The notes under the pieces: generated by a model | Seen by the model: the letters and a program-made list of their open reading frames with translations, nothing else | What the model was told of the DNA's origin: nothing | Databases searched by the model: none | Assembly: GCA_964519345.1 (NCBI GenBank) | Contig: CAZFKX010000003.1 | Location: 29,121-93,120, forward strand | Source: Persephonella sp964519345 | Lineage (GTDB): Bacteria; Aquificota; Aquificia; Aquificales; Hydrogenothermaceae | Direction: 5' to 3' | Length of the DNA stretch: 64,000 bases | Shown here: one piece after another, positions 1-7,933 of the stretch | How the letters are laid out: the number at the start of each line of letters is the position of its first letter | How positions within the stretch are numbered: position 1 is the first letter of the stretch | Translations under genes and position numbers: made by a program

Positions 1-573
1 TATCTTGATAGACCTTTTCTTGTTATGGCTACATTAAATCCTATAGAAGAAGAAGGGGTTTATCATCTTCCTGAGGCACAGCTTGATAGATTTATTATGA
101 AGGTTATAGTAGATTATCCATCGGATGAGGAAGAATATCAGATACTTAAACTTGTTGTTCAAAGGGAGGGATTTGGAAATGAGGAGGGGAAAAAACCTGA
201 AGAACCAAAGCAGGTTGCAACAAAAGAGGATATACTTAGTCTTAGAGAAAGATTAAAATCCATACATATAGATAGAGAGGTAGAACAGTATATTGTAAAT
301 CTTACTATGGCAACGAGGAATCCTGAAAAGTATGGAATAAATAGGGAGTATATTAGATTAGGTTTGAGTCCAAGAGCAACAATAAATCTGTATAAAGTAT
401 CAAAGGCTGTTGCACTTCTCAATGAAAAGGATTATGTAACACCGTCAGATGTTCTCATGTATGTAAAAGAAGTATTTAGACACAGATTCCTTATTTCTTT
501 TAAAGGAGAAGCGGAAGGGGTTACGACGGATCATATTATTGATATGATAGTTGAGAAGGTTCCAATGCCATGA
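1..573 (+). CDS. MoxR-family AAA+ ATPase, C-terminal part (5' end outside window)
   Basis: The reading frame is open from base 1, so the ATG at 25 is internal and the gene starts upstream of the window. The visible part has the end of the AAA+ core: an 'ATLNPIEEEG' sensor-1 type stretch, then 'LPEAQLDRF' with the arginine-finger region. A helical lid follows, with 'RLGLSPRATINLYKVSKA' as the sensor-2 segment. MoxR ATPases act as chaperone-like factors that help assemble or activate partner proteins, often through VWA proteins. The stop overlaps the start of a DUF58 gene by 4 bp, the classic MoxR-DUF58 arrangement. The client here is unknown. Confidence 0.9.
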   Translation, partial: YLDRPFLVMATLNPIEEEGVYHLPEAQLDRFIMKVIVDYPSDEEEYQILKLVVQREGFGNEEGKKPEEPKQVATKEDILSLRERLKSIHIDREVEQYIVNLTMATRNPEKYGINREYIRLGLSPRATINLYKVSKAVALLNEKDYVTPSDVLMYVKEVFRHRFLISFKGEAEGVTTDHIIDMIVEKVPMP

Positions 574-1376
574 AAAAAGGCCGTCTTATAACAATAAAAG
601 CAAAACATAGAGCCTTAAGCTTTACTGAAGGTCTTCACAAAACATTTACAATTGGAGAAGAGGACGATCTTAAAAGCATCAGGGAGTACACTTATGGGGA
701 TGACATAAGGAAGATAAGCTGGATTATAACAGCTAAAGAAAGAAAGCCTCATGTAGTAGAAAGGGAAGAGCTCAGAAGTCAAAATGTCATAATCGTTATG
801 CTCCTTGATCAGGATATGCTTTTTAAAAATAAGATTGAAAAGGTCGCTGAAGTTTACGCGCTTATAGGTTTTTCTGTTCTTTATCAGAAAGATAAGTTAA
901 ATACATACATAATAACGGATAAGATTGAGTACTATATGAAACATAAAAACAGTCCTGTTATAGTTGAAAACAGTATTGATAAGATTATGAAGCTGAAACT
1001 AAAAAAAACAAGACTTGATCTAACAAAACTTCCTGATACTCTTTTAAAACATAGAAGATCGTATGTAATACTGATAGGAGACTTCTGTTATCCTGTAGAT
1101 CTTTTACATATATCAAGAAGACATAGGATAGCTATAATAAAGGTTAGAGATCGGGAAGAGGAAAATCCAGATAAATATGAGAAGTACCAGTTAAAAAGTT
1201 TTGACGGAAGGAAAAAAATACCTTATCTCAGAAGGGATATGATCAGTACATATAAGAAAAATCTACACAGAATAGATTCCGATCTAAGAGCCTTTATGTT
1301 TAATAAAAGAATTCCACATACGACTATATATACGGATGAGGATCCTTTTATAAAGCTGAAGATAATGTTTTCCTGA
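570..1376 (+). CDS. DUF58 domain protein, MoxR partner
   Basis: This 268-residue protein contains the DUF58 signature near residue 38: 'IREYTYGDDIRKISW' followed by 'TAKERKPHVVE'. A VWA-like fold with a 'VIVMLLDQD' strand follows. No membrane segment is visible, unlike many longer DUF58 proteins. It is translationally coupled to the upstream MoxR ATPase (4-bp overlap). Such pairs usually sit with VWA or transglutaminase-like genes, but here the next gene is hypF after a 67-bp gap, so the module appears short or continues upstream. The molecular function is not established for the family. Confidence 0.88.
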   Translation: MKKGRLITIKAKHRALSFTEGLHKTFTIGEEDDLKSIREYTYGDDIRKISWIITAKERKPHVVEREELRSQNVIIVMLLDQDMLFKNKIEKVAEVYALIGFSVLYQKDKLNTYIITDKIEYYMKHKNSPVIVENSIDKIMKLKLKKTRLDLTKLPDTLLKHRRSYVILIGDFCYPVDLLHISRRHRIAIIKVRDREEENPDKYEKYQLKSFDGRKKIPYLRRDMISTYKKNLHRIDSDLRAFMFNKRIPHTTIYTDEDPFIKLKIMFS

Positions 1377-1410
1377 TATTTTTACTGGAAATATTTTGGC
1401 TCTTCAATTA

Positions 1411-1430
1411 AAATGAATAATTATTCATTT
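1411..1430. promoter_or_regulatory. Perfect 20-bp palindrome before hypF, possible operator
   Basis: The sequence AAATGAATAATTATTCATTT is its own reverse complement. It ends 13 bp before the hypF start codon, just upstream of the GGAG ribosome site. A perfect 20-mer palindrome in a 67-bp gap suggests a dimeric repressor site. The TGAATAATTATTCA core looks somewhat like Fur/PerR-family boxes, but that assignment is only a guess. AT-richness makes chance palindromes commoner here. Confidence 0.4.
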
Positions 1431-1443
1431 ATCGGAGAAGATT

Positions 1444-3699
1444 ATGAAAAAACGTCTCAAAATTCATCTTACAGGAGCTGTTCAGGGTGTTGGTTTCAGG
1501 CCTTTTGTTTATAATACGGCAGTCAGATACAACCTGAAAGGATATGTGATTAACGATACTCATGGCGTAGTTATTGAAGTAGAGGGAGAAGATCAGAATA
1601 TAAATAGATTTTTAATCTCATTAAATACCGAGAAACCACCTTTGGCACATATTTTTTCACAGGAGATAGAGGAACTTCCATTTTTCGGTTTTAAAGAGTT
1701 CAGCATAAAAAAATCAGAAAATACTGGAAAAAAAGAGGTTTTTATACTTCCAGATATCTCAGTCTGCGAACAATGTATCTCTGAGATGAAAGATAAAAGT
1801 GATAGAAGATACAGATATCCGTTTATAAACTGTACAAACTGTGGTCCAAGATTCTCTATAATTGAAAGACTTCCTTATGATAGGCCAAACACAACTATGA
1901 AAGAGTTTAAGATGTGTTCAGACTGTGAAAAGGAATATAAAGATCCTTTAGATAGAAGATTTCATGCACAGCCAAATGCTTGTCCTTCATGCGGTCCTTA
2001 TATCTCTTTATTCAGGTCGGACAGAACATTTATAGCTGATAGGGAGGAAGCTTTAAAAATAACAGTTGAGCTTTTGAAAGAAGGAAAGATACTTGCTGTC
2101 AAAGGTATTGGAGGATTTCATCTTGTTTGTGACGCTACAGATAACAGGGCTGTTGACCTCTTAAGGGAAAGAAAGAAAAGAGGTGAGAAACCTTTTGCAG
2201 TTATGTTCAAAGATATAGAGCAGATAAAGATGTTTGCTGATATAACGGAGTTTGAACAGGCTGTGATTCTTTCACCTGAAAGACCTATAGTTATAGTAAA
2301 ATCAAAGGAAAATTCAGGATTAAGCAGAAGTGTGGCTCCTTTCTTAGACAGGATAGGCGTATTTCTTCCCTATTCTCCTTTACATATATTGTTAATGGAT
2401 GACTATAAAAAACCCCTTGTTATGACATCAGCAAACCTTTCAGATGAACCTATTATAAAAGATAATAATGAAGCTTTTGAAAAACTTTCTGCTTTTACAG
2501 ATTATATTCTTATTCACAATAGAGATATAAAAAATAGGGTTGATGATAGTGTCGTTAGGGTTATTGATAAAAAAATATCATTTATAAGAAGGTCAAGGGG
2601 ATATGCACCTTTGCCTATTAGACTGCCATTTAAAATTAAAGATAAGGTTTTAGCTGTTGGAGGGCATCAGAAAAATACCATAGCTATAGGATTTGATGAC
2701 AAAGCTTTCCTGAGTCAGCATATTGGAGATCTTGAAACTTTTGATGCATGTAGAAACTTTGAGGAAGTGATTTATACTTTTCTTGAGCTGTACTCTTTCG
2801 AACCTGACGTTATCGTTTCTGATATGCATCCACGTTATTACTCAACAAGATGGGCAAAAAAATTTGCCTCAGAAAATGGGATAAGACATGTTCAGGTACA
2901 GCATCATTTTGCTCATTCTTTGTCCCTTATGGCTGAAAGTGGACTAAAGGAAAATCTATTTTTATCTGTCAGTTGGGATGGTACAGGATATGGATATGAC
3001 GGCAATATATGGGGAGGTGAGTTTCTTTTGTGTGATTATAAAGATTTTAAAAGGATTTATCATTTTGATTACTTTAAACTTCTGGGGGGTGAAAAAGCGG
3101 TTAAAGAACCAAAAAGAGTGGCACTCTCAATCTTATTTGATATGTACGGAAAGGATACGGAAAAGATTTTATATTCAGAAACCGGTATGAGCTATTCAGA
3201 AAAGGAGCTGGATCTATTATATTCCGTCTGGAAAAAAGGTATAAACTCTCCTCTCACATCCTCTGCAGGCAGACTTTTTGATGCAGCGGCTTCAGTCCTT
3301 GGTATAAGACAAATACTTTCTTATGAAGGACAGTCTGGAATGATTATGGAGAATTTTTATAGATGGGATATAGATGATCACTATCCTTTCCAGTTTAGAA
3401 AAGATGTTATAGATTGGAGACCTTTGTTTGATGCGGTAATACACGATAAGTCGGAGCTTGATATTAAGGTTACAAGATTTATCAACACACTTGCATTTAT
3501 AGTTTTAGATATTTTATGCGATTATAAAGATGTGACATCTGGATTGACAGGGGGAGTATTCCAGAACAGATTTCTTACAGAAAAGATTCTTAGTTTAGCA
3601 CAGAAGAAAGATCTAAAGATTATTACTCATAAAAAAGTCCCTCCAAATGATGGAGGGATATCGCTTGGACAGTTGTTAAAAGGTGAGACAGGGATGTAA
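1444..3699 (+). CDS. hypF: HypF, carbamoyltransferase for [NiFe]-hydrogenase maturation
   Basis: HypF makes a thiocarboxamide on HypE from carbamoyl phosphate and ATP, the precursor of the cyanide ligands of the [NiFe] centre. All expected domains are seen in 751 residues. These are an N-terminal acylphosphatase (GAVQGVGFRPFV from residue 11), and two zinc-finger pairs (Cys108/111 with Cys130/133, Cys158/161 with Cys180/183). A YrdC-like domain follows (GIGGFHLVCDA, TSANLSDEP), then a Kae1-like domain ending in PPNDGGISLGQ. The start ATG has a GGAG site 6 bp upstream. No other hyp gene is adjacent, so maturation genes lie elsewhere. Its 3' end overlaps the convergent small gene by 24 bp and contains that gene's terminator. 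Confidence 0.97.
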   Translation: MKKRLKIHLTGAVQGVGFRPFVYNTAVRYNLKGYVINDTHGVVIEVEGEDQNINRFLISLNTEKPPLAHIFSQEIEELPFFGFKEFSIKKSENTGKKEVFILPDISVCEQCISEMKDKSDRRYRYPFINCTNCGPRFSIIERLPYDRPNTTMKEFKMCSDCEKEYKDPLDRRFHAQPNACPSCGPYISLFRSDRTFIADREEALKITVELLKEGKILAVKGIGGFHLVCDATDNRAVDLLRERKKRGEKPFAVMFKDIEQIKMFADITEFEQAVILSPERPIVIVKSKENSGLSRSVAPFLDRIGVFLPYSPLHILLMDDYKKPLVMTSANLSDEPIIKDNNEAFEKLSAFTDYILIHNRDIKNRVDDSVVRVIDKKISFIRRSRGYAPLPIRLPFKIKDKVLAVGGHQKNTIAIGFDDKAFLSQHIGDLETFDACRNFEEVIYTFLELYSFEPDVIVSDMHPRYYSTRWAKKFASENGIRHVQVQHHFAHSLSLMAESGLKENLFLSVSWDGTGYGYDGNIWGGEFLLCDYKDFKRIYHFDYFKLLGGEKAVKEPKRVALSILFDMYGKDTEKILYSETGMSYSEKELDLLYSVWKKGINSPLTSSAGRLFDAAASVLGIRQILSYEGQSGMIMENFYRWDIDDHYPFQFRKDVIDWRPLFDAVIHDKSELDIKVTRFINTLAFIVLDILCDYKDVTSGLTGGVFQNRFLTEKILSLAQKKDLKIITHKKVPPNDGGISLGQLLKGETGM
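3631..3658 (-). terminator. Rho-independent terminator of the flagellar block, inside hypF
   Basis: Read on the minus strand, an 8-bp stem TCCCTCCA/TGGAGGGA with a 5-nt loop is followed within 2 bases by TTTTTT. It lies just downstream of the stop of the last minus-strand gene (3676). On the plus strand the same bases encode the conserved PPNDGG motif of HypF. Confidence 0.75.
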
Positions 3700-3990
3700 T
3701 CCTTCTGCTTTACCTTCTAATTTTCTATTTCCTTCCTGAAGGTAGTATCTTATCATTCCTTTTGGTGTACCTTCTATCTTTACGCTGTATCCCCTTCCGT
3801 CTTTATATATCTTTTCAGATTTAAGATTAAGTATTATTTCTCCAGCTTTTCTTTCCTCTTTGTCAAACAGTTCTAAAAGGAGGTGGTCTTTTCCAAGCTG
3901 ATATACCATCACACATCCATCTTTAAAGGATGGATACTCTTTCAGTACAACGTTTCTAACAAAAGCCTGAAGGTTTTCTATCTTTTTCAT
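3676..3990 (-). CDS. Unknown 104-residue protein at the end of the flagellar block
   Basis: I do not recognise this protein. It is small, soluble-looking and charged, with alternating strands ('LLLELFDKEERKAGEIILNL') and no signal peptide or membrane segment. It begins 62 bp after flhB ends, on the same strand, with a good GGGAGGG ribosome site before the ATG, and a strong terminator follows its stop. It is therefore probably the last gene of the flagellar transcript. Its end overlaps convergent hypF by 24 bp. No functional claim is justified. Confidence 0.65.
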   Translation of the reverse strand: MKKIENLQAFVRNVVLKEYPSFKDGCVMVYQLGKDHLLLELFDKEERKAGEIILNLKSEKIYKDGRGYSVKIEGTPKGMIRYYLQEGNRKLEGKAEGLHPCLTF

Positions 3991-4052
3991 AACAGCCCTC
4001 CCTTTTTGGTTATATGAATAATATAGAAAGATATAAAGAATTTTCTATACGA

Positions 4053-5102
4053 TCAGGCAGCCTTTTTTCTGTATATTTTTGCAAGTATTTTTGCTATTGC
4101 CACATATAGGTTTTCTGGAATCATATCTCCTATATCGCAACTTGAGTATAATGATCTTGCTAAAGGTGGATCTTCAACAATTGGTATATCGTACTTTTTT
4201 GCTAATTCTTTTATCCTCTGTGCCGTATAATTTTTCCCTTTTGCTATTACCTTTGGAGCAGCCATTTTTCCTTTTTCATACTTAAGGGCTACAGCATAGT
4301 GTTCAGGGTTTGTTATAACAACATCCGCTTTTGGAAGTTCAGCCATCATTCTCATCATTGCTATTTCTCTCTGCTTCTTTCTGATAGCAGCCTTAATATG
4401 AGGATTTCCTTCATACATTTTTCTCTCTTCTTTAATCTCATGTTTAGACATCTTTATATTCTCTTCATGTTCCCATTTTCTGTATATGAAATCAATTATG
4501 GCTATAGGTATAGATATAATGGCAAATGCAAGTATTAACATTACTATATATTTGAAAAGGAAGTATATCTCATGGTTCAGCGGAAGATAGGACATGTTAA
4601 AACTCTCAGATATGATCTTTATAAGGAGGAAGTATGAGACTACAGATGCAAATATAAGTTTTAATAAATTTCTAACAAGTTCAAATAGCGTTTTCATTGA
4701 GAATATTCTTCCAAGTCCTGAAACAGGGTTAAGTCTGTCTATTTTTGGAACCAATGCCTTACCTGATAGTAAAAAACCAAACTGGACTATATTTGAGAAA
4801 ACTCCTATCGCAAGCAGTATCAGGAAAAAAGGAAAAACGAGAACAGCAAGTATCTTAACAGATTCATAAATAAAACTTCTGTTTACGTCAGGTATAAGAT
4901 ATAATGGATCTGAAAAAGTATATTGAAAATAATCTGTAAGTATGTTGTACGAAAAGGGAATATATCCAAGCATGATTACTGCAACTATAAGTAGGGAAGA
5001 AGCTATAGGAATATCCTGACTTCGCGCAACCTGACCCTCTTCCCTTGCTTTTTGACGTCGCCGAGGAGTGGCTTTTTCTGTCTTTGAAGGGTCTTTAGCC
5101 AT
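4053..5102 (-). CDS. flhB: FlhB, flagellar export switch protein
   Basis: FlhB is an inner-membrane component of the flagellar type III export gate. It switches substrate class from rod/hook to filament proteins after self-cleavage. The protein (349 residues) has the usual charged N-terminus (KTEKATPRRRQKAREEGQV), four hydrophobic segments between about residues 33 and 205, and a cytoplasmic domain. The cleavage loop reads Asn265-Pro266-Glu267-His268, that is NPEH instead of the common NPTH. The Asn-Pro scissile pair is kept. It directly follows fliR with no gap. Confidence 0.97.
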   Translation of the reverse strand: MAKDPSKTEKATPRRRQKAREEGQVARSQDIPIASSLLIVAVIMLGYIPFSYNILTDYFQYTFSDPLYLIPDVNRSFIYESVKILAVLVFPFFLILLAIGVFSNIVQFGFLLSGKALVPKIDRLNPVSGLGRIFSMKTLFELVRNLLKLIFASVVSYFLLIKIISESFNMSYLPLNHEIYFLFKYIVMLILAFAIISIPIAIIDFIYRKWEHEENIKMSKHEIKEERKMYEGNPHIKAAIRKKQREIAMMRMMAELPKADVVITNPEHYAVALKYEKGKMAAPKVIAKGKNYTAQRIKELAKKYDIPIVEDPPLARSLYSSCDIGDMIPENLYVAIAKILAKIYRKKAA

Positions 5103-5885
5103 TTATTTTCCCATTAAAGTTATAGCTTTTATATACTCTTCGGACAACCTTTCTATCACTGAAATTGAGAAGTAAATGATAAGCGATGTTCCGATAGCAA
5201 GAGATGCAAGTCCTACAAATATCTGTAACGGAAGGCCAACGATGAATACATTTATCTGAGGTATCAGTCTATTTATAAGTGCAAGTGTAATATTGATAAT
5301 AAGTAAAATAAGTATGAAGGGAAAAGCTATTTTTAATGCGAGATAAAAAAGAATAGGGAGTTTTTCAAGTAAGTGGGGAAACACGCTCAAATTTATATGA
5401 AGAATGCCAACAGGAAAAATTTTGAATGTCATGAAAAGGGAGCCTAATACTATCTGGTATGCTCCGGTTATAAAAAACAAAAGATAGAAAAGAAGAATAA
5501 AAAATCTGTCAAGTACTGATATCTGGCCAAATGTAGGATCAAAAAGATTTACTATTGTAAACCCCATAAAGTAGCTTATTATCTCAGCTGCATAAGAAAA
5601 TGCAGATATAAATAAGTTTACAAGAAGACCAAGGAGAAATCCCATTAAAAGTTCCTTAAGAATAAGTAAGATATACATCAAAACCGTAAAGTTTTCAGGG
5701 GATATTCCAGAGTTTATATCAAACATTTTCATAATGTAGAAGGATAAAGATACAATAAGAAGAATTCTTATATTTAGAGGAATAAGTCCTGTATTTAAAA
5801 GAGGAAAGCTTAGAAATATACCTATAATTCTTGATAAGACAAGACCAAATGTAACTGCAAGTTCGGGTGTTATTAATGGGTTCAT
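5103..5885 (-). CDS. fliR: FliR, flagellar export gate protein
   Basis: FliR forms the export channel with FliP and FliQ in the inner membrane. The 260-residue protein is strongly hydrophobic, with about six membrane segments and the family features 'SRIIGIFLSFPLLN' near the N-terminus and 'GLPLQIFVGL' near the C-terminus. It starts one base after the fliQ stop and ends next to the flhB start, matching the conserved fliP-fliQ-fliR-flhB order. Confidence 0.95.
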   Translation of the reverse strand: MNPLITPELAVTFGLVLSRIIGIFLSFPLLNTGLIPLNIRILLIVSLSFYIMKMFDINSGISPENFTVLMYILLILKELLMGFLLGLLVNLFISAFSYAAEIISYFMGFTIVNLFDPTFGQISVLDRFFILLFYLLFFITGAYQIVLGSLFMTFKIFPVGILHINLSVFPHLLEKLPILFYLALKIAFPFILILLIINITLALINRLIPQINVFIVGLPLQIFVGLASLAIGTSLIIYFSISVIERLSEEYIKAITLMGK

Positions 5886-5886
5886 C

Positions 5887-6156
5887 TTATGATATCAGTA
5901 TCAGTATATTTTTAAGTATTTCCTGTGTGTACTCAACAAGCTGTCTAAACATCCATGAACCAAAAATAATAAGCGCGACAATTGTAGCCACTATTTTTGG
6001 AATGAATGTTAAAGTCATCTCATGTATCTGGGTTGCTGCCTGAAAAATACTTATAAGAAGACCAACAACAAAAGCTATAAGTATAACTGGACCCCCGACC
6101 ATTAGTGATGTGAAAAGCATTCCCTGCATCAAGTTTATGGCCTGATCAACACTCAT
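5887..6156 (-). CDS. fliQ: FliQ, flagellar export gate protein
   Basis: An 89-residue protein with two membrane hairpin helices, the normal size for FliQ. The typical segments 'GGPVILIAFVVGLLISIFQA' and 'TQIHEMTLTFIPKI' are present. It is one of the export-channel subunits with FliP and FliR and sits between them, 8 bp after fliP. Confidence 0.95.
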   Translation of the reverse strand: MSVDQAINLMQGMLFTSLMVGGPVILIAFVVGLLISIFQAATQIHEMTLTFIPKIVATIVALIIFGSWMFRQLVEYTQEILKNILILIS

Positions 6157-6164
6157 AATTGCAC

Positions 6165-6884
6165 CTACTGATAACTCTGTATCAGAGCTTTTGTTAAAAG
6201 TTCAAAACCATCTGCTAAAACAAAGAGAATAAGCTTAAATGGTAGAGATATAAGCATTGGCGGAATCATCATCATACCCATGGACATCAGTATGCTCGCA
6301 ACAAGCATATCTATGATAAGGAAAGGTAAGAATATTATAAAAACTATCTCAAACGCAGTTTTTATCTCACTTATCATAAATGCAGGTATTAGAGATACCA
6401 TACTAATATCATCAGGAGAGGAAGGTTTTTCACCAGCTATATCAAGAAAAAGTTTAAGATCCTCTTTTCTTGTATTTTTCAGCATAAATTTTTTTACAGG
6501 TTCTTTTGCTTTCTCAATAGCCTCCATATCTCCTATCTCTTTTTTCAGGTATGGCTGTATCGCATTGCTGTTTATATCATCAAATACAGGTTTCATAACA
6601 AAAAATGTCAGAAAAAGAGACAATGCTATAATTACCTGATTAGGAGGTGATTGGGGAATACCAAGTGCATGTCTTAAGAGAGAAAGAACAATAACAATTC
6701 TGACAAACGCTGTAACAGTGATCAGTATCGATGGTGCTAAGCTGAGTATTGTTATGAGAAAAAGTATTTTTAAAGTTATATCAAGATTATTAAGCTGTGA
6801 TAAAGTATCCTGAACTGCGTTTTGTCCAAAAGATGCATAAGATATAAGGAGAAAACTAAGGATGATCTTTATCATCTTTTTCAC
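6165..6884 (-). CDS. fliP: FliP, flagellar export gate protein
   Basis: FliP forms the core ring of the export gate. The 239-residue product has a cleavable-looking signal peptide (ending near 'SYASFGQ'), then 'RIVIVLSLLRHALGIPQSPP', a large periplasmic domain and C-terminal membrane helices with 'GMMMIPPMLISLPFKL'. The start is GTG at 6884, with GGAG upstream. An ATG three codons later is a possible alternative. It overlaps the fliO-like gene by 29 bp. Confidence 0.96.
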   Translation of the reverse strand: MKKMIKIILSFLLISYASFGQNAVQDTLSQLNNLDITLKILFLITILSLAPSILITVTAFVRIVIVLSLLRHALGIPQSPPNQVIIALSLFLTFFVMKPVFDDINSNAIQPYLKKEIGDMEAIEKAKEPVKKFMLKNTRKEDLKLFLDIAGEKPSSPDDISMVSLIPAFMISEIKTAFEIVFIIFLPFLIIDMLVASILMSMGMMMIPPMLISLPFKLILFVLADGFELLTKALIQSYQ

Positions 6885-7158
6885 TTATTATGTCTCCATA
6901 GTTAATACTATCCCACTGCTTTATAACTTTAATCTCTTTATCGTCAAAAGAAACAAGAAAAAACTCTTTGTTTGCTTCTATCACAGCAAATCCTTTTCCT
7001 TTGCTTAAATATTTTACATCCAGTATCCTTATAACTCCTTTCTTTCCAGGTATAATCCCCTTACCGTAATTATTCACAAAGTAATATACAGCATACAAAA
7101 ATACAATAATAATGACAAAAGAAGATAGGAATTTAAGGTAATCTGTATATTCAAGCAA
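6856..7158 (-). CDS. fliO: FliO-like small membrane protein
   Basis: FliO helps assemble the FliP ring and is poorly conserved. This 100-residue protein has one N-terminal membrane helix ('LSSFVIIIVFLYAVYYFV'). A small beta-rich cytoplasmic domain follows with the FliO-type sequence 'IRILDVKYLSKGKGFAVIEA'. It precedes fliP and overlaps it. The start codon is TTG, overlapping the stop of the upstream SpoA-domain gene. The assignment rests on size, topology, domain pattern and position. Confidence 0.8.
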   Translation of the reverse strand: MLEYTDYLKFLSSFVIIIVFLYAVYYFVNNYGKGIIPGKKGVIRILDVKYLSKGKGFAVIEANKEFFLVSFDDKEIKVIKQWDSINYGDIISEKDDKDHP

Positions 7159-7390
7159 GATCTACAACCCTTATGCCGTATTTATCATTTGCAACTATAA
7201 GCTCACCAACAGCAAAAAGCTGATCTTTTACGTAAAGTTCAACATAATCCTCTGTGCTTTTGTCAAGTTTTAGTATATCGCCTTCTTTTAGGGTAATAAT
7301 CTCAATAAACAGTTTTTTTGTTCTTCCAACTTCTCCCGTTACCTTTACAGTAATATCCTTTAGAAAGGTTATATCATGTTCTTTTGCCAT
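7151..7390 (-). CDS. Short SpoA/FliN-domain protein (second FliN paralogue)
   Basis: The 79-residue protein consists only of a SpoA (FliN C-terminal) domain: 'ITVKVTGEVGRTKKLF', 'LKEGDILKLDKSTEDYVELYV', 'LFAVGELIVANDKYGIRVVDL'. It lacks the N-terminal tail. A longer FliN lies next to fliM at 27.8-28.4 kb, so the C-ring may contain FliM plus two FliN-type subunits, somewhat like FliM/FliY/FliN systems. It lies between fliL and fliO. Which paralogue carries the canonical FliN role cannot be decided from sequence alone. Confidence 0.88.
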   Translation of the reverse strand: MAKEHDITFLKDITVKVTGEVGRTKKLFIEIITLKEGDILKLDKSTEDYVELYVKDQLFAVGELIVANDKYGIRVVDLA

Positions 7391-7398
7391 CTTTTTCC

Positions 7399-7911
7399 CT
7401 AAGCTGTCTGTATTACAAAGTCAGTGAAATATACATTCTTTACTCCACCTAAGGGTAGTATAGCATTTACCCTTTTTATTATTTCCTCTTTTAAAAGCTC
7501 AATACCCTCAGCAGTTTTTAGATCCTTAGAATTTTTTGTAAAAAGAAGCGTCGTTATAGCATCTTTAATCTGTGGAAGTCTTTTTTCAACTTCCATCTTC
7601 ACCTGTTCATTTTCAATCTCAAGTATAACAGTTACCTTTAGAAACCTGTCTGCATCTTTGTCTGCTAAGTTTACTATAAACGTGCCGACCTCAAACATAA
7701 TTCCAAGATTCTCAATATCCTTAATTTCCTCCTGTATCTTTTCTGCCTTATTTTCCTGTTTTTCTTCTTTTTGTTTGTCAATTATAAGAAATTTATAAGC
7801 TGCCCCTCCTCCACCGGCAAGAATAATAAGAAGAAGGACAGCTATTATGAGTAATTTTTTCTTTCCTCCCTTTTTCTCTTCCTGTTCTTGTTCCTTGTTT
7901 TCTTCAGCCAT
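7399..7911 (-). CDS. fliL: FliL, basal-body/stator-associated protein
   Basis: FliL is a single-pass inner-membrane protein that rings the stator units. This 170-residue product has a charged N-terminus, a membrane helix at about residues 18-40 containing a GGGGAA run, a low-complexity K/E linker and a periplasmic domain. That domain has 'FIVNLADKDADRFLKVTVILEIEN', shown here as a whole region near residues 78-101. It follows flgE by 22 bp and precedes the short SpoA protein. Confidence 0.92.
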   Translation of the reverse strand: MAEENKEQEQEEKKGGKKKLLIIAVLLLIILAGGGGAAYKFLIIDKQKEEKQENKAEKIQEEIKDIENLGIMFEVGTFIVNLADKDADRFLKVTVILEIENEQVKMEVEKRLPQIKDAITTLLFTKNSKDLKTAEGIELLKEEIIKRVNAILPLGGVKNVYFTDFVIQTA

Positions 7912-7933
7912 TTACTACTCCAGATTTATTTTA

